From Thermoleophilaceae bacterium (GTDB taxonomy: Bacteria; Actinomycetota; Thermoleophilia; Solirubrobacterales; Thermoleophilaceae), in contig JAUJNZ010000005.1 of NCBI GenBank assembly GCA_030447905.1, forward strand, positions 140,780 to 204,779: a stretch of 64,000 nucleotides of DNA. Reading direction: 5' to 3'. The notes under the pieces are model-generated. The model saw only the letters and a list, made by a program, of their open reading frames with translations. It was not told where the DNA came from and searched no databases. Below are positions 46,584-54,913 of this stretch, piece by piece. A program made the translations under genes and the position numbers. The first letter of the stretch is position 1. Each line of letters begins with the position of its first letter.

Positions 46584-47387
46584 GTGACCGCGCCCGTGCG
46601 GGCCGACCCGGCCGCGTCTGAACCCGATGCCCTTTCCGCCCTCGGGCTCACGGGTCTGGGTAGCCTGGGGCTCGCGGCGCTGGCTCTGGTCGAGCTCGGC
46701 CTCGGCCGGGCCGGGGAGGCGGCTGAGCATCTCGAGGAGCTCCTCGGGCTCCCCGAGGTGCCGGGCTCGGCCCTCAAGTGGCGGACCGATCTCGTCGAGG
46801 CCTACGTACGGCTGGATCGGCGCGCCGACGCCGCACGAGAGCTCGATCGCCTCGAGCGCCATCCCGCCGATGACCTGCCGGCCGAGGTGCCGGCGGCGAT
46901 CGGCCGGTGCCGGGGATTGCTCGCCGCCGATCACGAGGTTCATCGTTGCTTCGGGGACGCGCTCGCTCGTCACCGAGACGACCCGGTGCCGTTCGAGCGA
47001 GCGCGCACGCAACTCTGCTTCGGAGAGCGCCTGCGGCGGTCTCGCCGGCGAGCCGAGGCGCGGCTGCCCCTGCACTCGGCGCTGGCTAGCTTCGAGGAGC
47101 TGGGAGCGGTGCCGTGGGCCGAACGCGCCCGCCGCGAGCTCGGGGCGGCCGGCCAAACGCAGCGCCCAACCGAGGAGGTATCCGGTGAGGATCTCACCGA
47201 ACGCGAGCTGCAGGTCGGGCGGCTCGTCGCCGAAGAGCTGACCAACCGCCAGATCGCCGCAGCCCTCTTCGTCACCCCGAAGACGGTCGAGTACCACCTC
47301 CGCAGCCTGTACTCGAAGCTCGCCCTGCGGTCGCGTACCGATCTCGCACGTCGCTTCGCGCCCGCGCTCGCCGACGAGGCGGTCTAG
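46584..47387 (+). CDS. LuxR-type regulator resembling the C-terminal end of large LAL regulators (267 aa)
   Basis: The C-terminal 65 residues form a LuxR helix-turn-helix (LTERELQVGRLVAEELTNRQIAAAL, VEYHLRSLYSKLALRSRTDL). The first 200 residues are Ala/Leu/Glu-rich helical repeats (LALVELGLGRAGEAAEHLEEL), like the TPR-type end of LAL/MalT-class regulators. The AAA+ ATPase module of such proteins is missing, so this is either a naturally short relative or a truncated gene that kept a start (GTG). Regulatory target unknown; it lies in a cluster with an anti-sigma-like protein and a receiver. Confidence 0.8.
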   Translation: MTAPVRADPAASEPDALSALGLTGLGSLGLAALALVELGLGRAGEAAEHLEELLGLPEVPGSALKWRTDLVEAYVRLDRRADAARELDRLERHPADDLPAEVPAAIGRCRGLLAADHEVHRCFGDALARHRDDPVPFERARTQLCFGERLRRSRRRAEARLPLHSALASFEELGAVPWAERARRELGAAGQTQRPTEEVSGEDLTERELQVGRLVAEELTNRQIAAALFVTPKTVEYHLRSLYSKLALRSRTDLARRFAPALADEAV

Positions 47388-47522
47388 CGATCCCCTCGAT
47401 AGGCAGTCTCTCCGGCCGGGTGAGTCAGGCGAGCGGCGGCCGGGCTCCGAAGCAAGCAGGAGCGCTCCAGCGTACGGGTAGCCGCACGTACGGCGGCCTC
47501 GCGCGCGGGAACACTCGAGGAG

Positions 47523-47882
47523 ATGGGAACGACCGTTTTGATCGTCGACGACAGCCCGACCTTCCGCTCCGCCGCCCGTCTGCTGCTCGAATCCGAGGGC
47601 TACGAGGTCCTCGGGGAGGCGGGGGACGGCAAGACCGCCGTGGCGTGCGCGAGCAGGCTCAAGCCCGAGCTCGTCCTGCTCGACGTCAAGCTGCCCGACA
47701 CCGACGGGTTCGACGTCGCGGGGCGGCTCAGCCGCCGCGACGACGGCCCGGGAGTCATCCTGGTCTCCAGCCACGACTTGAGCGACTTCGGGTCGCTCGT
47801 CGAGCAGAGTGGCGCGCGCGGGTTCGTGGCCAAGTCGGATCTGTCAGGGCCGGCGATCGCGGCGCTTCTCGACGGCGGCTGA
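47523..47882 (+). CDS. Stand-alone response-regulator receiver domain (CheY-like, 119 aa)
   Basis: VLIVDDSPTFRSAARLLLES supplies the acidic pair. ELVLLDVKLPDTDGF holds the phospho-acceptor Asp. VILVSSHD provides the Ser/Thr and FVAKSDLSG the Lys. There is no output domain. Receivers of this sort pass phosphate or bind a partner protein. The neighbouring LuxR-type gene upstream and disA downstream give no firm hint of its kinase. ATG start; 114 bp separate it from disA. Confidence 0.9.
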   Translation: MGTTVLIVDDSPTFRSAARLLLESEGYEVLGEAGDGKTAVACASRLKPELVLLDVKLPDTDGFDVAGRLSRRDDGPGVILVSSHDLSDFGSLVEQSGARGFVAKSDLSGPAIAALLDGG

Positions 47883-47963
47883 GCCGTCCGTCGGCGGCCT
47901 CCTCGCCGATCCGGCCGCCTGGCGATCGCCGAAAGGCAACGCATGCTACCTATGTCCAGTCTG

Positions 47964-47986
47964 TAAGGGAAGCACTTTATCCCTTA
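47964..47986. promoter_or_regulatory. AT-richer dyad TAAGGGA-N9-TCCCTTA immediately upstream of disA
   Basis: A perfect 7-bp inverted repeat ends 10 bp before the disA ATG, in a locally AT-rich island. TAGTAT at 47985-47990 overlaps its right arm and could be a -10 box. Transcription would then start at or beside the ATG, giving a leaderless mRNA; no Shine-Dalgarno sequence is visible. A repressor on the dyad would cover the promoter. Inference from position only. Confidence 0.5.
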
Positions 47987-47996
47987 GTATGGGTTA

Positions 47997-49109
47997 ATGC
48001 AGGCGCACGCCGGAGACGAGTCGACCGAGCTCGGAGACCGTCAGGAACCCCGGCTCATCCGGGCGCTCGAGACCGTCGCCCCCGGAACGGCGATCCACGA
48101 GGGGGTCGAGAACATCGTGCACGCCCGCACCGGTGCCCTGCTCGTCATCGGGGACGAGGAGGAACTCTCGTTCCTGCTCTCGGGCGGGCTGCGGATCGAG
48201 GTCGACTACACCCCCGGCCTCCTGTACCAGCTCGCCAAGATGGATGGGGCCATCTTCCTCTCGGCGGACGCGACCAAGATCCTCTGGGCCAACGTCCAGC
48301 TCATGCCCGACCCAACGATCCTCTCGCTCGAGACGGGTACCCGCCATCGCACCGCGGAGCGGGTCTCGAAGCAGACGGGCGCGCTCGTGATCGCGATCTC
48401 CCAACGCCGCGACGTGGTCTCGCTGTACCTCGACGGGAGCAAGTACATCCTCGAGGACATCCCGGTAGTGCTGGCCAAGGCCAACCAGGCGCTCGCCACG
48501 CTCGACAAGTATCGTCGCCGCCTCGACCAGGTCTCGACGCGGCTGACCGCGCTCGAGTTCGCGAGCGGAGTGATGCTGCACGACGTCCTCACCGTGCTCC
48601 AGCGGGCGGAGCTCGTCACCCGCATGGCCGTCGAGGTCGAGCGCTTCATCGTCGAGCTCGGGACCGAAGGCCGCCTGATCGAGATGCAGCTCGAGGAGAC
48701 AATGGTCGGCGTCGCGACCGACAAGGCGGCGCTCGTGCGCGACTACGTCACGGCCGCCTCGGAGGAAGACCTCCCGCTCGTCCTCGACTCGCTCGCCCGG
48801 CTGCCCCATCAGGACGTGCTCGACTTCGGTCGCCTGGCCGAGCTGCTCGGCTACGAGCGCAAGGTGGGTACGCTCGACTTCCTTGTCTCGCCGCGGGGGT
48901 ACCGGATCGTCGGTCGCCTGCCGCGCGTGCCGCGCCTCGCCATCGAAGCCATCGTGCGCTCCTTCGACGGGCTCGACGAGATTCTCGCCGCCACCGACGT
49001 GGAGCTCGAGGCGCTCGACGGCGTCGGCGAGGTCCACGCGCGCGAGATCCGCGAGGGCCTGCGCGGGCTGCAGGAGATCAACCTCGTCGACCGGTACCTG
49101 CAAACCTAG
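47997..49109 (+). CDS. disA: DNA-integrity scanning diadenylate cyclase DisA
   Basis: DisA makes cyclic di-AMP from two ATP and scans DNA for branched structures. The DAC domain shows KMDGAIFLSADATKI (DGA motif) and GTRHRTAERVSKQTGALVIA (RHR motif), both needed for activity. A helical spine follows. The C-terminal HhH domain reads IVGRLPRVPRLAIEAIVRSF and LDGVGEVHAREIREGL. The length of 370 aa is standard. carD follows 25 bp later. The presence of a c-di-AMP synthase makes c-di-AMP control of wall-hydrolase genes in this genome plausible. Confidence 0.97.
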   Translation: MQAHAGDESTELGDRQEPRLIRALETVAPGTAIHEGVENIVHARTGALLVIGDEEELSFLLSGGLRIEVDYTPGLLYQLAKMDGAIFLSADATKILWANVQLMPDPTILSLETGTRHRTAERVSKQTGALVIAISQRRDVVSLYLDGSKYILEDIPVVLAKANQALATLDKYRRRLDQVSTRLTALEFASGVMLHDVLTVLQRAELVTRMAVEVERFIVELGTEGRLIEMQLEETMVGVATDKAALVRDYVTAASEEDLPLVLDSLARLPHQDVLDFGRLAELLGYERKVGTLDFLVSPRGYRIVGRLPRVPRLAIEAIVRSFDGLDEILAATDVELEALDGVGEVHAREIREGLRGLQEINLVDRYLQT

Positions 49110-49134
49110 ACAAAGCACGCGGCGCCCCGGTGTC

Positions 49135-49737
49135 GTGCGACAGAAGGAGGACATCATCACCACCGAAGCTAGCTGGGAAGAGGACCTCGAGGAGCTGGAG
49201 ATCATCCGTGAGGTCGAGATCGAGTACGAGATCGGCGACCACGTCGTGTATCCCCATCACGGTGCCGGGAAGGTCCTCAAGAAGGAGGTCCGCAATGTGC
49301 TCGGAGTCGAGCGCGAGTACCTGACGATCAAGATCATCCACAACGAGATGACGGTCATGGTGCCGTGCGAGAACGCATCGAAGGCGGGGCTGCGGCGCAT
49401 CATCGACGAGCAGGAGGTCGAGCGGGTCATCGCCGTGCTGCGCGACGACATGAGCTCGATGCCCAAGAACTGGAATCGCCGCTTCAAGCACAACCGGGAC
49501 AAGATCAAGACGGGCGACGTGTACGAGCTCGCCGAGGTCGTCCGTAACCTGTCCATCCGGGAGTCCGACAAGGGCCTTTCGACCGGCGAGAAGCAGATGT
49601 TCACCCGCGCCAAGAAGGTATTGGCCTCGGAGCTCACCTACGCGCTCGAGATGGAGGAGGGCGACGCGGAGGCCCATATCGACAGGCTGATCGACGAGGC
49701 GCAGACCGCCCGCGACGGAGCCGTCGCGGGAGGCTGA
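49135..49737 (+). CDS. carD: CarD-family RNA polymerase-binding transcription regulator
   Basis: The core begins EIGDHVVYPHHGAGKVLKKE, the Tudor-like RNAP-interaction domain that binds the beta subunit. MVPCENASKAGLRRIID and the C-terminal helices (WNRRFKHNRDKIKTGDVYEL, SDKGLSTGEKQMFTRAKKVL) follow as in CarD/CdnL, which stabilise open complexes at rRNA and other promoters. An N-terminal acidic extension of about 30 residues is unusual. The only standard start (GTG 49135) lies before a perfect AAGGAGG at 49144-49150; just after that stands ATCATC, so an ATC start cannot be excluded. Confidence 0.92.
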   Translation: MRQKEDIITTEASWEEDLEELEIIREVEIEYEIGDHVVYPHHGAGKVLKKEVRNVLGVEREYLTIKIIHNEMTVMVPCENASKAGLRRIIDEQEVERVIAVLRDDMSSMPKNWNRRFKHNRDKIKTGDVYELAEVVRNLSIRESDKGLSTGEKQMFTRAKKVLASELTYALEMEEGDAEAHIDRLIDEAQTARDGAVAGG

Positions 49738-49780
49738 GGCCGGTCCGCTCGCCGGTCAGCGCACAGCTCGCCTCCGGGGG

Positions 49781-50473
49781 ATGGCCGTGGTCGGACTGCT
49801 CGTGGCCGCCGGAAGCGGCAGGCGCCTCGGCGCCGGGCGTCCGAAGGCGTTCGTCGAGTGCGCCGGGCGAACGATGCTCGAGTGGAGCCTCGGCGTCCTG
49901 CGGCTCACGTGCGACCGGGTGGTGGTGGCGGTGCCCGCGGGCCTCCAAGAAGGCGATCCCGATCGGGTGGCCGGAGCGCCCTCCCGGTCGGGCTCGGTGC
50001 GCGCTGCGCTCGGGGCGGCGCCCGAGGCCCGAGTCGCCGTGGTCCACGACGCCGCCCGTCCGCTCGTCACCCCCGGGCTGGTCGAGCACTGCCTCGGCGC
50101 GCTCACGGAGGGCTGGGACGGAGCCGTCGCCGCGGCACGCCCCACGGACACCCTCAAGGAGGCCCGACCCGAGGACGGGGGGGTGGTCGAGACCCTCGAC
50201 CGAGCGCGGCTGTGGGCGGTCCAGACGCCGCAGGTCTTCAGGGCGGACGCCCTGCGCCGCGCGCTCTCTGTCGACCCGGCCACGCTCGCGGCCGCCAGCG
50301 ACGACGCGGCGCTGGTGGAGGCCGCCGGCGGGACGGTGCGGGTGGTCGACGCGCCACCCGACAACCTCAAGGTGACGAGCGCGCTCGACCTCCGCATCGC
50401 CGAGGCGCTGCTGCGCGAGCGGGAGGGGCCGGTCCGAGCCGGTGCGGGCGTCGACTACTCGACCGCGCGCTGA
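49781..50473 (+). CDS. ispD: 2-C-methyl-D-erythritol 4-phosphate cytidylyltransferase
   Basis: IspD joins CTP and MEP in the non-mevalonate isoprenoid pathway. GLLVAAGSGRRLGAGRPKAF is the CTP-binding loop. SRSGSVRAAL, VVHDAARPLVTP and AARPTDTLKE hold the catalytic Arg/Lys and Asp positions. WAVQTPQVFR and DNLKVTSALDL complete the signature. The length of 230 aa is normal. ispF is only 870 bp away, separated by a PHP-family gene, so the two MEP-pathway enzymes share an operon. Confidence 0.95.
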   Translation: MAVVGLLVAAGSGRRLGAGRPKAFVECAGRTMLEWSLGVLRLTCDRVVVAVPAGLQEGDPDRVAGAPSRSGSVRAALGAAPEARVAVVHDAARPLVTPGLVEHCLGALTEGWDGAVAAARPTDTLKEARPEDGGVVETLDRARLWAVQTPQVFRADALRRALSVDPATLAAASDDAALVEAAGGTVRVVDAPPDNLKVTSALDLRIAEALLREREGPVRAGAGVDYSTAR

Positions 50474-50494
50474 TCGAGCCGCCGGGACGTAGGC

Positions 50495-51325
50495 ATGCTC
50501 ACCGACCTCCACGTGCACCTGCGCCCGGACGAGCCCGAGGCGAGCGCCGAGGAGAGCTTCACGCGCGCCAACGCCGAGCGCTACGCGGAGGTCGCTTCCG
50601 AGCGGGGGATCGGCTTCCTCGGGGTCTCCGAGCACCTGCACCGTTTCCGCCAGTCGCTCGAGGTCTGGCGCCATCCCTTCTGGCAGCGGAGCGCCGTCGA
50701 CGATCTCGACTCCTACTGCGAGTTCGTGCGCACCGAGACCGGTCTCGCCCTCGGTATCGAGGCCGACTTCGTCCCCGGCCGTGAGGACCGGATCGCCGAC
50801 CTGCTCGCCGAGCGCGACTGGGACTATGTGCTCGGCTCGGTCCACTTCCTCGGCGAGGGCGCCGTCGACATGGCCGGCGAGTGGGACGTCTGGCGCACGG
50901 CGAGCGATCCCGAGCGGGTATGGCGACGCTACTTCGAGACGCTCGGAGAGGCCGCGCGCAGCGGGCTCTTCGACGTGCTGAGCCACCCCGACCTCGTCAA
51001 GGTGTGGGGGCCCGAGCGACCGCTCCCGGGTCGCGACCCGCGCTTCCTCTACGACCTCGCGATGGACGGCATCGCCGAGTCCGACGTGGCCGTCGAGGTA
51101 TCCACCGCGGGCTTGCGCAAGCCCGTGCGGGAAATCTATCCCGCGCCTGGCTTTCTGTCGATGTGCCTCGAGGCGGGGCGCCCCGTGGCGTTGTCCTCCG
51201 ACGCCCACACCCCCAACGATCTCGGGTTTCGCTACGAGGAGGCGATCGAGCTGCTCGGTTCGCTGGACGTGGAGGAGGTCGCGGTGTTCGAGCGGCGCGA
51301 GCGGCGGCTCGTGCCGCTCGGCTGA
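50495..51325 (+). CDS. PHP-domain phosphoesterase, histidinol-phosphatase-like (276 aa)
   Basis: The metal-site motifs of the PHP fold are present: TDLHVHLRPD, GVSEHLHRF, LGIEADFVPG, YVLGSVHFLGEG, LSHPDLVKVWG and a final SSDAHTPND. Family members are histidinol phosphatases (HisK) or trinuclear-metal phosphoesterases of unknown substrate. Histidinol phosphatase is the closest guess. The insertion between ispD and ispF suggests co-expression with isoprenoid genes, but no functional link is known. ATG start 21 bp after ispD. Confidence 0.88.
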   Translation: MLTDLHVHLRPDEPEASAEESFTRANAERYAEVASERGIGFLGVSEHLHRFRQSLEVWRHPFWQRSAVDDLDSYCEFVRTETGLALGIEADFVPGREDRIADLLAERDWDYVLGSVHFLGEGAVDMAGEWDVWRTASDPERVWRRYFETLGEAARSGLFDVLSHPDLVKVWGPERPLPGRDPRFLYDLAMDGIAESDVAVEVSTAGLRKPVREIYPAPGFLSMCLEAGRPVALSSDAHTPNDLGFRYEEAIELLGSLDVEEVAVFERRERRLVPLG

Positions 51326-51343
51326 CGGCGGCAGGGGGCGGGG

Positions 51344-51829
51344 GTGAGCACACGCGCCGGGATCGGCTACGACACCCATCGGCTCGTCGCCGGGCGGAAG
51401 CTCATCCTCGGCGGGGTCGAGATCGCGGAGTCAGAGCTCGGCCTCGAGGGCCACTCGGACGCCGACGTGCTCACCCACGCCATGATCGACGCCCTGCTCG
51501 GCGCCGCCGGACTCGGCGACATCGGGGAACACTTCCCGGACACAGACGTACGGTGGCGCGACGCCGACAGCGCCGACCTGCTGAGCGAGGCCTGCTCGTT
51601 CCTCGAGGACCGCGGGTGGACGATCGGGCATCTCGACGCGACCGTCATCTGCCAGGCGCCCAAGCTCGCCCCCTACCGGGAGCGCATGCGCAACCGCCTC
51701 GCGGCGACGATCGGTCTGCGACCCCTCGAGGTCAACCTCAAGTTCACCACCAACGAGGGGGTGGGCTTCCTCGGGAGGGGCGAGGGGATCGCCGCACTGG
51801 CCGTCGCGACGCTCGAACGGGCCAGTTAG
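51344..51829 (+). CDS. ispF: 2-C-methyl-D-erythritol 2,4-cyclodiphosphate synthase
   Basis: IspF cyclises CDP-ME-2-phosphate to MEcPP with loss of CMP. The zinc ligands stand in GIGYDTHRL (Asp, His) and in the later His of [44 protein letters not shown], and [20 protein letters not shown] are further family blocks. The length of 161 aa is normal; the start is GTG, 18 bp after the PHP gene. Confidence 0.96.
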   Translation: MSTRAGIGYDTHRLVAGRKLILGGVEIAESELGLEGHSDADVLTHAMIDALLGAAGLGDIGEHFPDTDVRWRDADSADLLSEACSFLEDRGWTIGHLDATVICQAPKLAPYRERMRNRLAATIGLRPLEVNLKFTTNEGVGFLGRGEGIAALAVATLERAS

Positions 51830-51866
51830 CGGCCGGCGTCTGCCGGAGCCGAACTAGGCTGCTCTC

Positions 51867-53255
51867 GTGCGCCAGATCCGCCTCCACGACACCCTCGCCG
51901 GGGAGCTGCGTCCGCTCGAGCCGCGCACTCCGGGAGAGGTCGGGATCTACGCGTGCGGTCCCACCGTCTACTCGCGCGTGCACGTCGGCAACGCCCGCCC
52001 GTACGTCGTCTTCTCCCTGCTCAAGCGCTATCTCGCCCACGAGGGGTACCGCGTGCGCCTGGTCATCAACGTCACCGACGTCAACGACAAGATCTACGCC
52101 GCGGCCGCGGCCGCCGGGGTCCCGAGCGACGAGCTCGCGCGCGATATGACGGCCCGCTACGAGGAGGACACCGACCGGCTGGGCCTCGGCCGACCCGACC
52201 GAGAGCCCAAGGCGAGCGAGACCATCGAGCCGATCGTCGCCCTGATCGAGTCGCTGGTCGAGCGTGGTCACGCCTACTCCGCGGACGGGGACGTCTACTT
52301 TCGGGTACGCAGCTTCGGCGAGTACGGAAAGCTGTCGAACCGCGCGCTGGCCGACATGGAGCAGGGTGAGGACGACGCCGACGTCGCGCTAAAGGAGGAC
52401 CCGAGCGACTTCGCCCTCTGGAAGGCCCACAAGCCGGGCGAGGACACCGCCTGGGACGCGCCGTGGGGGAGGGGGCGGCCCGGGTGGCACATCGAGTGCT
52501 CGGCCATGGCGGAAGAGCTGCTCGGCCTCGACTTCGAGATCCACGGGGGCGGTTCGGACCTGATCTTCCCCCACCACGAGAACGAGATCGCCCAGACCGA
52601 GGCGGGACGCGGGGCCCCTCTAGCCCGGGTCTGGATGCACAACGGGATCGTTCGGCTCGAGCAGGAGAAGATGTCGAAGTCGGTGGGAAACCTACGGCTG
52701 CTCGGAGAGGCGCTCGACCGCTTCGGTCGCGACGCGCTCGTGACCTATCTCGCCAGCGGGCACTACCGTCGCCCGCTCGCCTTCTCGGAGGACCTGCTCG
52801 CCGATGCGGGCCGCGCGGCCGACCGGGTGCGCGACTTCTGCCTGCGGCTCGACGCGGGCGCGCCGGCTCCCGAAGCGCTGGTCCCGTACGCCGAGCGCTT
52901 CTTCGCCGCGCTCGCCGACGACTTCAACACCCCGGCGGCGCGCGCCGAGCTCTTCGACTGGATCGGCCACGGCAACCGCCGCCTCGACGCCGGCGAGCGG
53001 CTGGGGGTCGGACAGCTCGCGCCCATGCTCAACTGCCTCGGGCTCGAGGGGCTCCTCCCCACGGCGGCCGGTGAGCCCGGCGACGGAGCGAGGCCGTCCC
53101 CCGGCGAGGACGTCGAACGCCTGCTCGCTGAGCGCGAGGCGGCCCGCGCCGCGCGCGACTTCGCAACCGCCGACATCCGGCGCGACGAGCTCGCGGCACT
53201 CGGCTGGGAGGTGCGCGATACGTCGGAGGGGCCGCGGATCGTCCCGAGGCGCTGA
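51867..53255 (+). CDS. cysS: Cysteinyl-tRNA synthetase
   Basis: YACGPTVYSRVHVGNARPY contains the zinc Cys and the HIGH-like HVGN motif; KMSKSVGNL is KMSKS. GRGRPGWHIECSAMA and GGGSDLIFPHHENEIAQTEA hold the remaining zinc ligands and Cys specificity residues. The C-terminal helical and anticodon domains are complete (462 aa). The related mycothiol ligase MshC is shorter and lacks the anticodon end, so CysS is preferred. GTG start; it is followed after 7 bp by the rRNA methyltransferase gene. Confidence 0.95.
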   Translation: MRQIRLHDTLAGELRPLEPRTPGEVGIYACGPTVYSRVHVGNARPYVVFSLLKRYLAHEGYRVRLVINVTDVNDKIYAAAAAAGVPSDELARDMTARYEEDTDRLGLGRPDREPKASETIEPIVALIESLVERGHAYSADGDVYFRVRSFGEYGKLSNRALADMEQGEDDADVALKEDPSDFALWKAHKPGEDTAWDAPWGRGRPGWHIECSAMAEELLGLDFEIHGGGSDLIFPHHENEIAQTEAGRGAPLARVWMHNGIVRLEQEKMSKSVGNLRLLGEALDRFGRDALVTYLASGHYRRPLAFSEDLLADAGRAADRVRDFCLRLDAGAPAPEALVPYAERFFAALADDFNTPAARAELFDWIGHGNRRLDAGERLGVGQLAPMLNCLGLEGLLPTAAGEPGDGARPSPGEDVERLLAEREAARAARDFATADIRRDELAALGWEVRDTSEGPRIVPRR

Positions 53256-53262
53256 CCGGAGC

Positions 53263-53958
53263 GTGATCGTCTACGGTCGCCAGGCCGTGCGCGAGGCGCT
53301 GCGGGGGCGCCGCGCGGTACGCAGGGTCTTCTCCACCGCGTCGGCGGCGCGCGCCGACTGGCTCGAGGGAGTGGCCGTCCAGGTGGTCCCGCAGGCACGA
53401 GTCGAGGCCTTGGCCGCCAGCCCGGATCACCAGGGGATTTGCGCGGAGGCCGATCCCTACCCCTACGCGGACGCCGCGGAGCTGCTCGCCGCGCCCGACG
53501 CGCTCGTCGTCTGCCTCGACGAAGTCCAGGATCCCCGCAACCTCGGTGCGGTCTGCCGCGTCGCCGAGTGCGCCGGTGCGGCCGGAGCGGTCATCCCGCA
53601 GCGGCGCGCCGCCGAGATCACGCCCGCGGCGTGCTCCGCCTCGGCGGGCGCGGTCGAGCACCTGGCGGTTGCCCGGGTACGCAACATGGCGGACTGGCTC
53701 GGCGAGGCCAAGGCGACGGGCGCCTGGGTCTACGGGGCCGCGCTTGACGGCGCCGTCCCCTACGAGCGCCCGGACTACCGCGGCCGCGTCGTCCTCGTGC
53801 TCGGGTCGGAGGGGCGAGGCCTCCGTCCCCGCATCGCTCGCACCTGCGACGAGCTCGTGGCCCTCCCGGTTCGTGGTCGGGTCGGCTCCCTAAACGTGTC
53901 GTCCGCCGCGGCGGCACTCCTCTACGGGATTCTGCACTTTCGCTCCCTGGCCTCTTGA
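53263..53958 (+). CDS. rlmB: 23S rRNA 2'-O-methyltransferase, SpoU/TrmH family (RlmB-like)
   Basis: IVYGRQAVREALRG is the N-terminal L30e-like substrate-binding domain. VVCLDEVQDPRNLGAVCRVAECAG is motif 1 of SPOUT methyltransferases, with the conserved Asn-Leu-Gly. VVLVLGSEGRGLRPRI is motif 2, and VRGRVGSLNVSSAAAALLY motif 3 with the SLNVS knot. The 231-aa length fits RlmB, and the position between cysS and sigH matches Bacillus. The start is GTG at 53263. Confidence 0.93.
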   Translation: MIVYGRQAVREALRGRRAVRRVFSTASAARADWLEGVAVQVVPQARVEALAASPDHQGICAEADPYPYADAAELLAAPDALVVCLDEVQDPRNLGAVCRVAECAGAAGAVIPQRRAAEITPAACSASAGAVEHLAVARVRNMADWLGEAKATGAWVYGAALDGAVPYERPDYRGRVVLVLGSEGRGLRPRIARTCDELVALPVRGRVGSLNVSSAAAALLYGILHFRSLAS

Positions 53959-53983
53959 CAGGGGCACAGGGAATGTCCATACT
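53955..53983 (+). promoter_or_regulatory. Promoter for the sigH gene (TTGACA-N17-CATACT)
   Basis: A perfect -35 hexamer TTGACA at 53955-53960 and CATACT at 53978-53983 are spaced by exactly 17 bp. The -35 overlaps the end of rlmB. A perfect palindrome ACCCTAGGGT at 54016-54025 lies just downstream and could be an operator. The start codon is at 54114, leaving a leader of about 120 nt. Confidence 0.75.
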
Positions 53984-54113
53984 GCGCGTCTCCATAACGC
54001 TTGACTCGAGGTTCAACCCTAGGGTCGGCATCCGGCAAGGGCGCGACCAGGGGAGGTACGTCCGCCGCTAGACGACGCTGAGGGCCGCATCGGCGGTCCG
54101 GAAGGGACGTCCC

Positions 54114-54785
54114 GTGGCTACCTACATCTCCCATCCCCCGCGGCTTCGGCACGCGCGCGGCCGGTCCGAGGTCGATCCAGACGATCACTACCTCGTGGCG
54201 CTCGCCAAGCAGGGACACAGCGACGCGCACGACCGCATCGTCCGCCGCTACTACGGCTTCGTGCGCCTCAAGGCCTCCTCCTACTTCCTGCTCGGCGGTG
54301 ACGGTGACGACCTGATGCAGGAGGGGCTCGTCGGCCTCTACAAGGCCGTGCGCGACTACCGCAGTGACCGCGAGGCGAGCTTCCGCAGCTTCGCCGAGCT
54401 GTGCATCACCCGGCAGATCATCACCGCGGTCAAGACGGCTACGCGCAACAAGCACACGCCGCTCAATCAGTCGGTCTCGTTCTCCCAGACCCCCACCGCC
54501 AGCGGGGACTCCGAGCCGTCGCTCGACGAGCTGCTCGCCGGTCCCTCGGCACACGACCCCGTCAACCAGGTCATCTCCGCCGAGGAGCTCTCGAGCCTCG
54601 TAGCCTGCCTGTCGACCGTCCTCTCGGAGCTCGAGAGCTCGGTCCTGTCGCTCTACCTCGACGGCCGCTCCTACGACGAGATGGCAGGGCGGATCGGGTG
54701 TGACTCGAAGACGGTGGACAACGCGCTCCAGCGGGTCAAGCGCAAGGTGGGGGCGCACCTGCGGTCGCGCGCGGTGGCCGCGTAG
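54114..54785 (+). CDS. sigH: RNA polymerase sigma-70 family factor, SigH-type (223 aa)
   Basis: Region 2 reads HDRIVRRYYGFVRLKASSYF and GGDGDDLMQEGLVGLYKAVRDY, with the DLxQEGxxGL core-binding motif. FRSFAELCITRQIITAVK belongs to regions 2.3-2.4. Region 4 is LSELESSVLSLYLDGRSYDEMAGRI, CDSKTVDNALQRVKRKV. The arrangement cysS-rlmB-sigH and the similarity to stationary-phase sigma-H of Firmicutes justify the symbol. Its targets here are unknown. GTG start; a TTGACA promoter precedes it. Confidence 0.93.
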   Translation: MATYISHPPRLRHARGRSEVDPDDHYLVALAKQGHSDAHDRIVRRYYGFVRLKASSYFLLGGDGDDLMQEGLVGLYKAVRDYRSDREASFRSFAELCITRQIITAVKTATRNKHTPLNQSVSFSQTPTASGDSEPSLDELLAGPSAHDPVNQVISAEELSSLVACLSTVLSELESSVLSLYLDGRSYDEMAGRIGCDSKTVDNALQRVKRKVGAHLRSRAVAA

Positions 54786-54913
54786 GGGTTGCGGTGGGCG
54801 GCTCGGCCGCCCGACTCCCGGGGCGCATGCGCTAACGTGGCCACGGCCCGCCGCCGTTTGACCCCCTTTTGCGCGCCGGGCAGGCTCAAGGCCCCGACCC
54901 GGTCATCCGATGG

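Noticed and set aside
51867-53255. Assignment as mycothiol ligase MshC
   Set aside because: The protein has the full CysS length, with helical and anticodon-binding C-terminal parts, and sits in the conserved cysS position.
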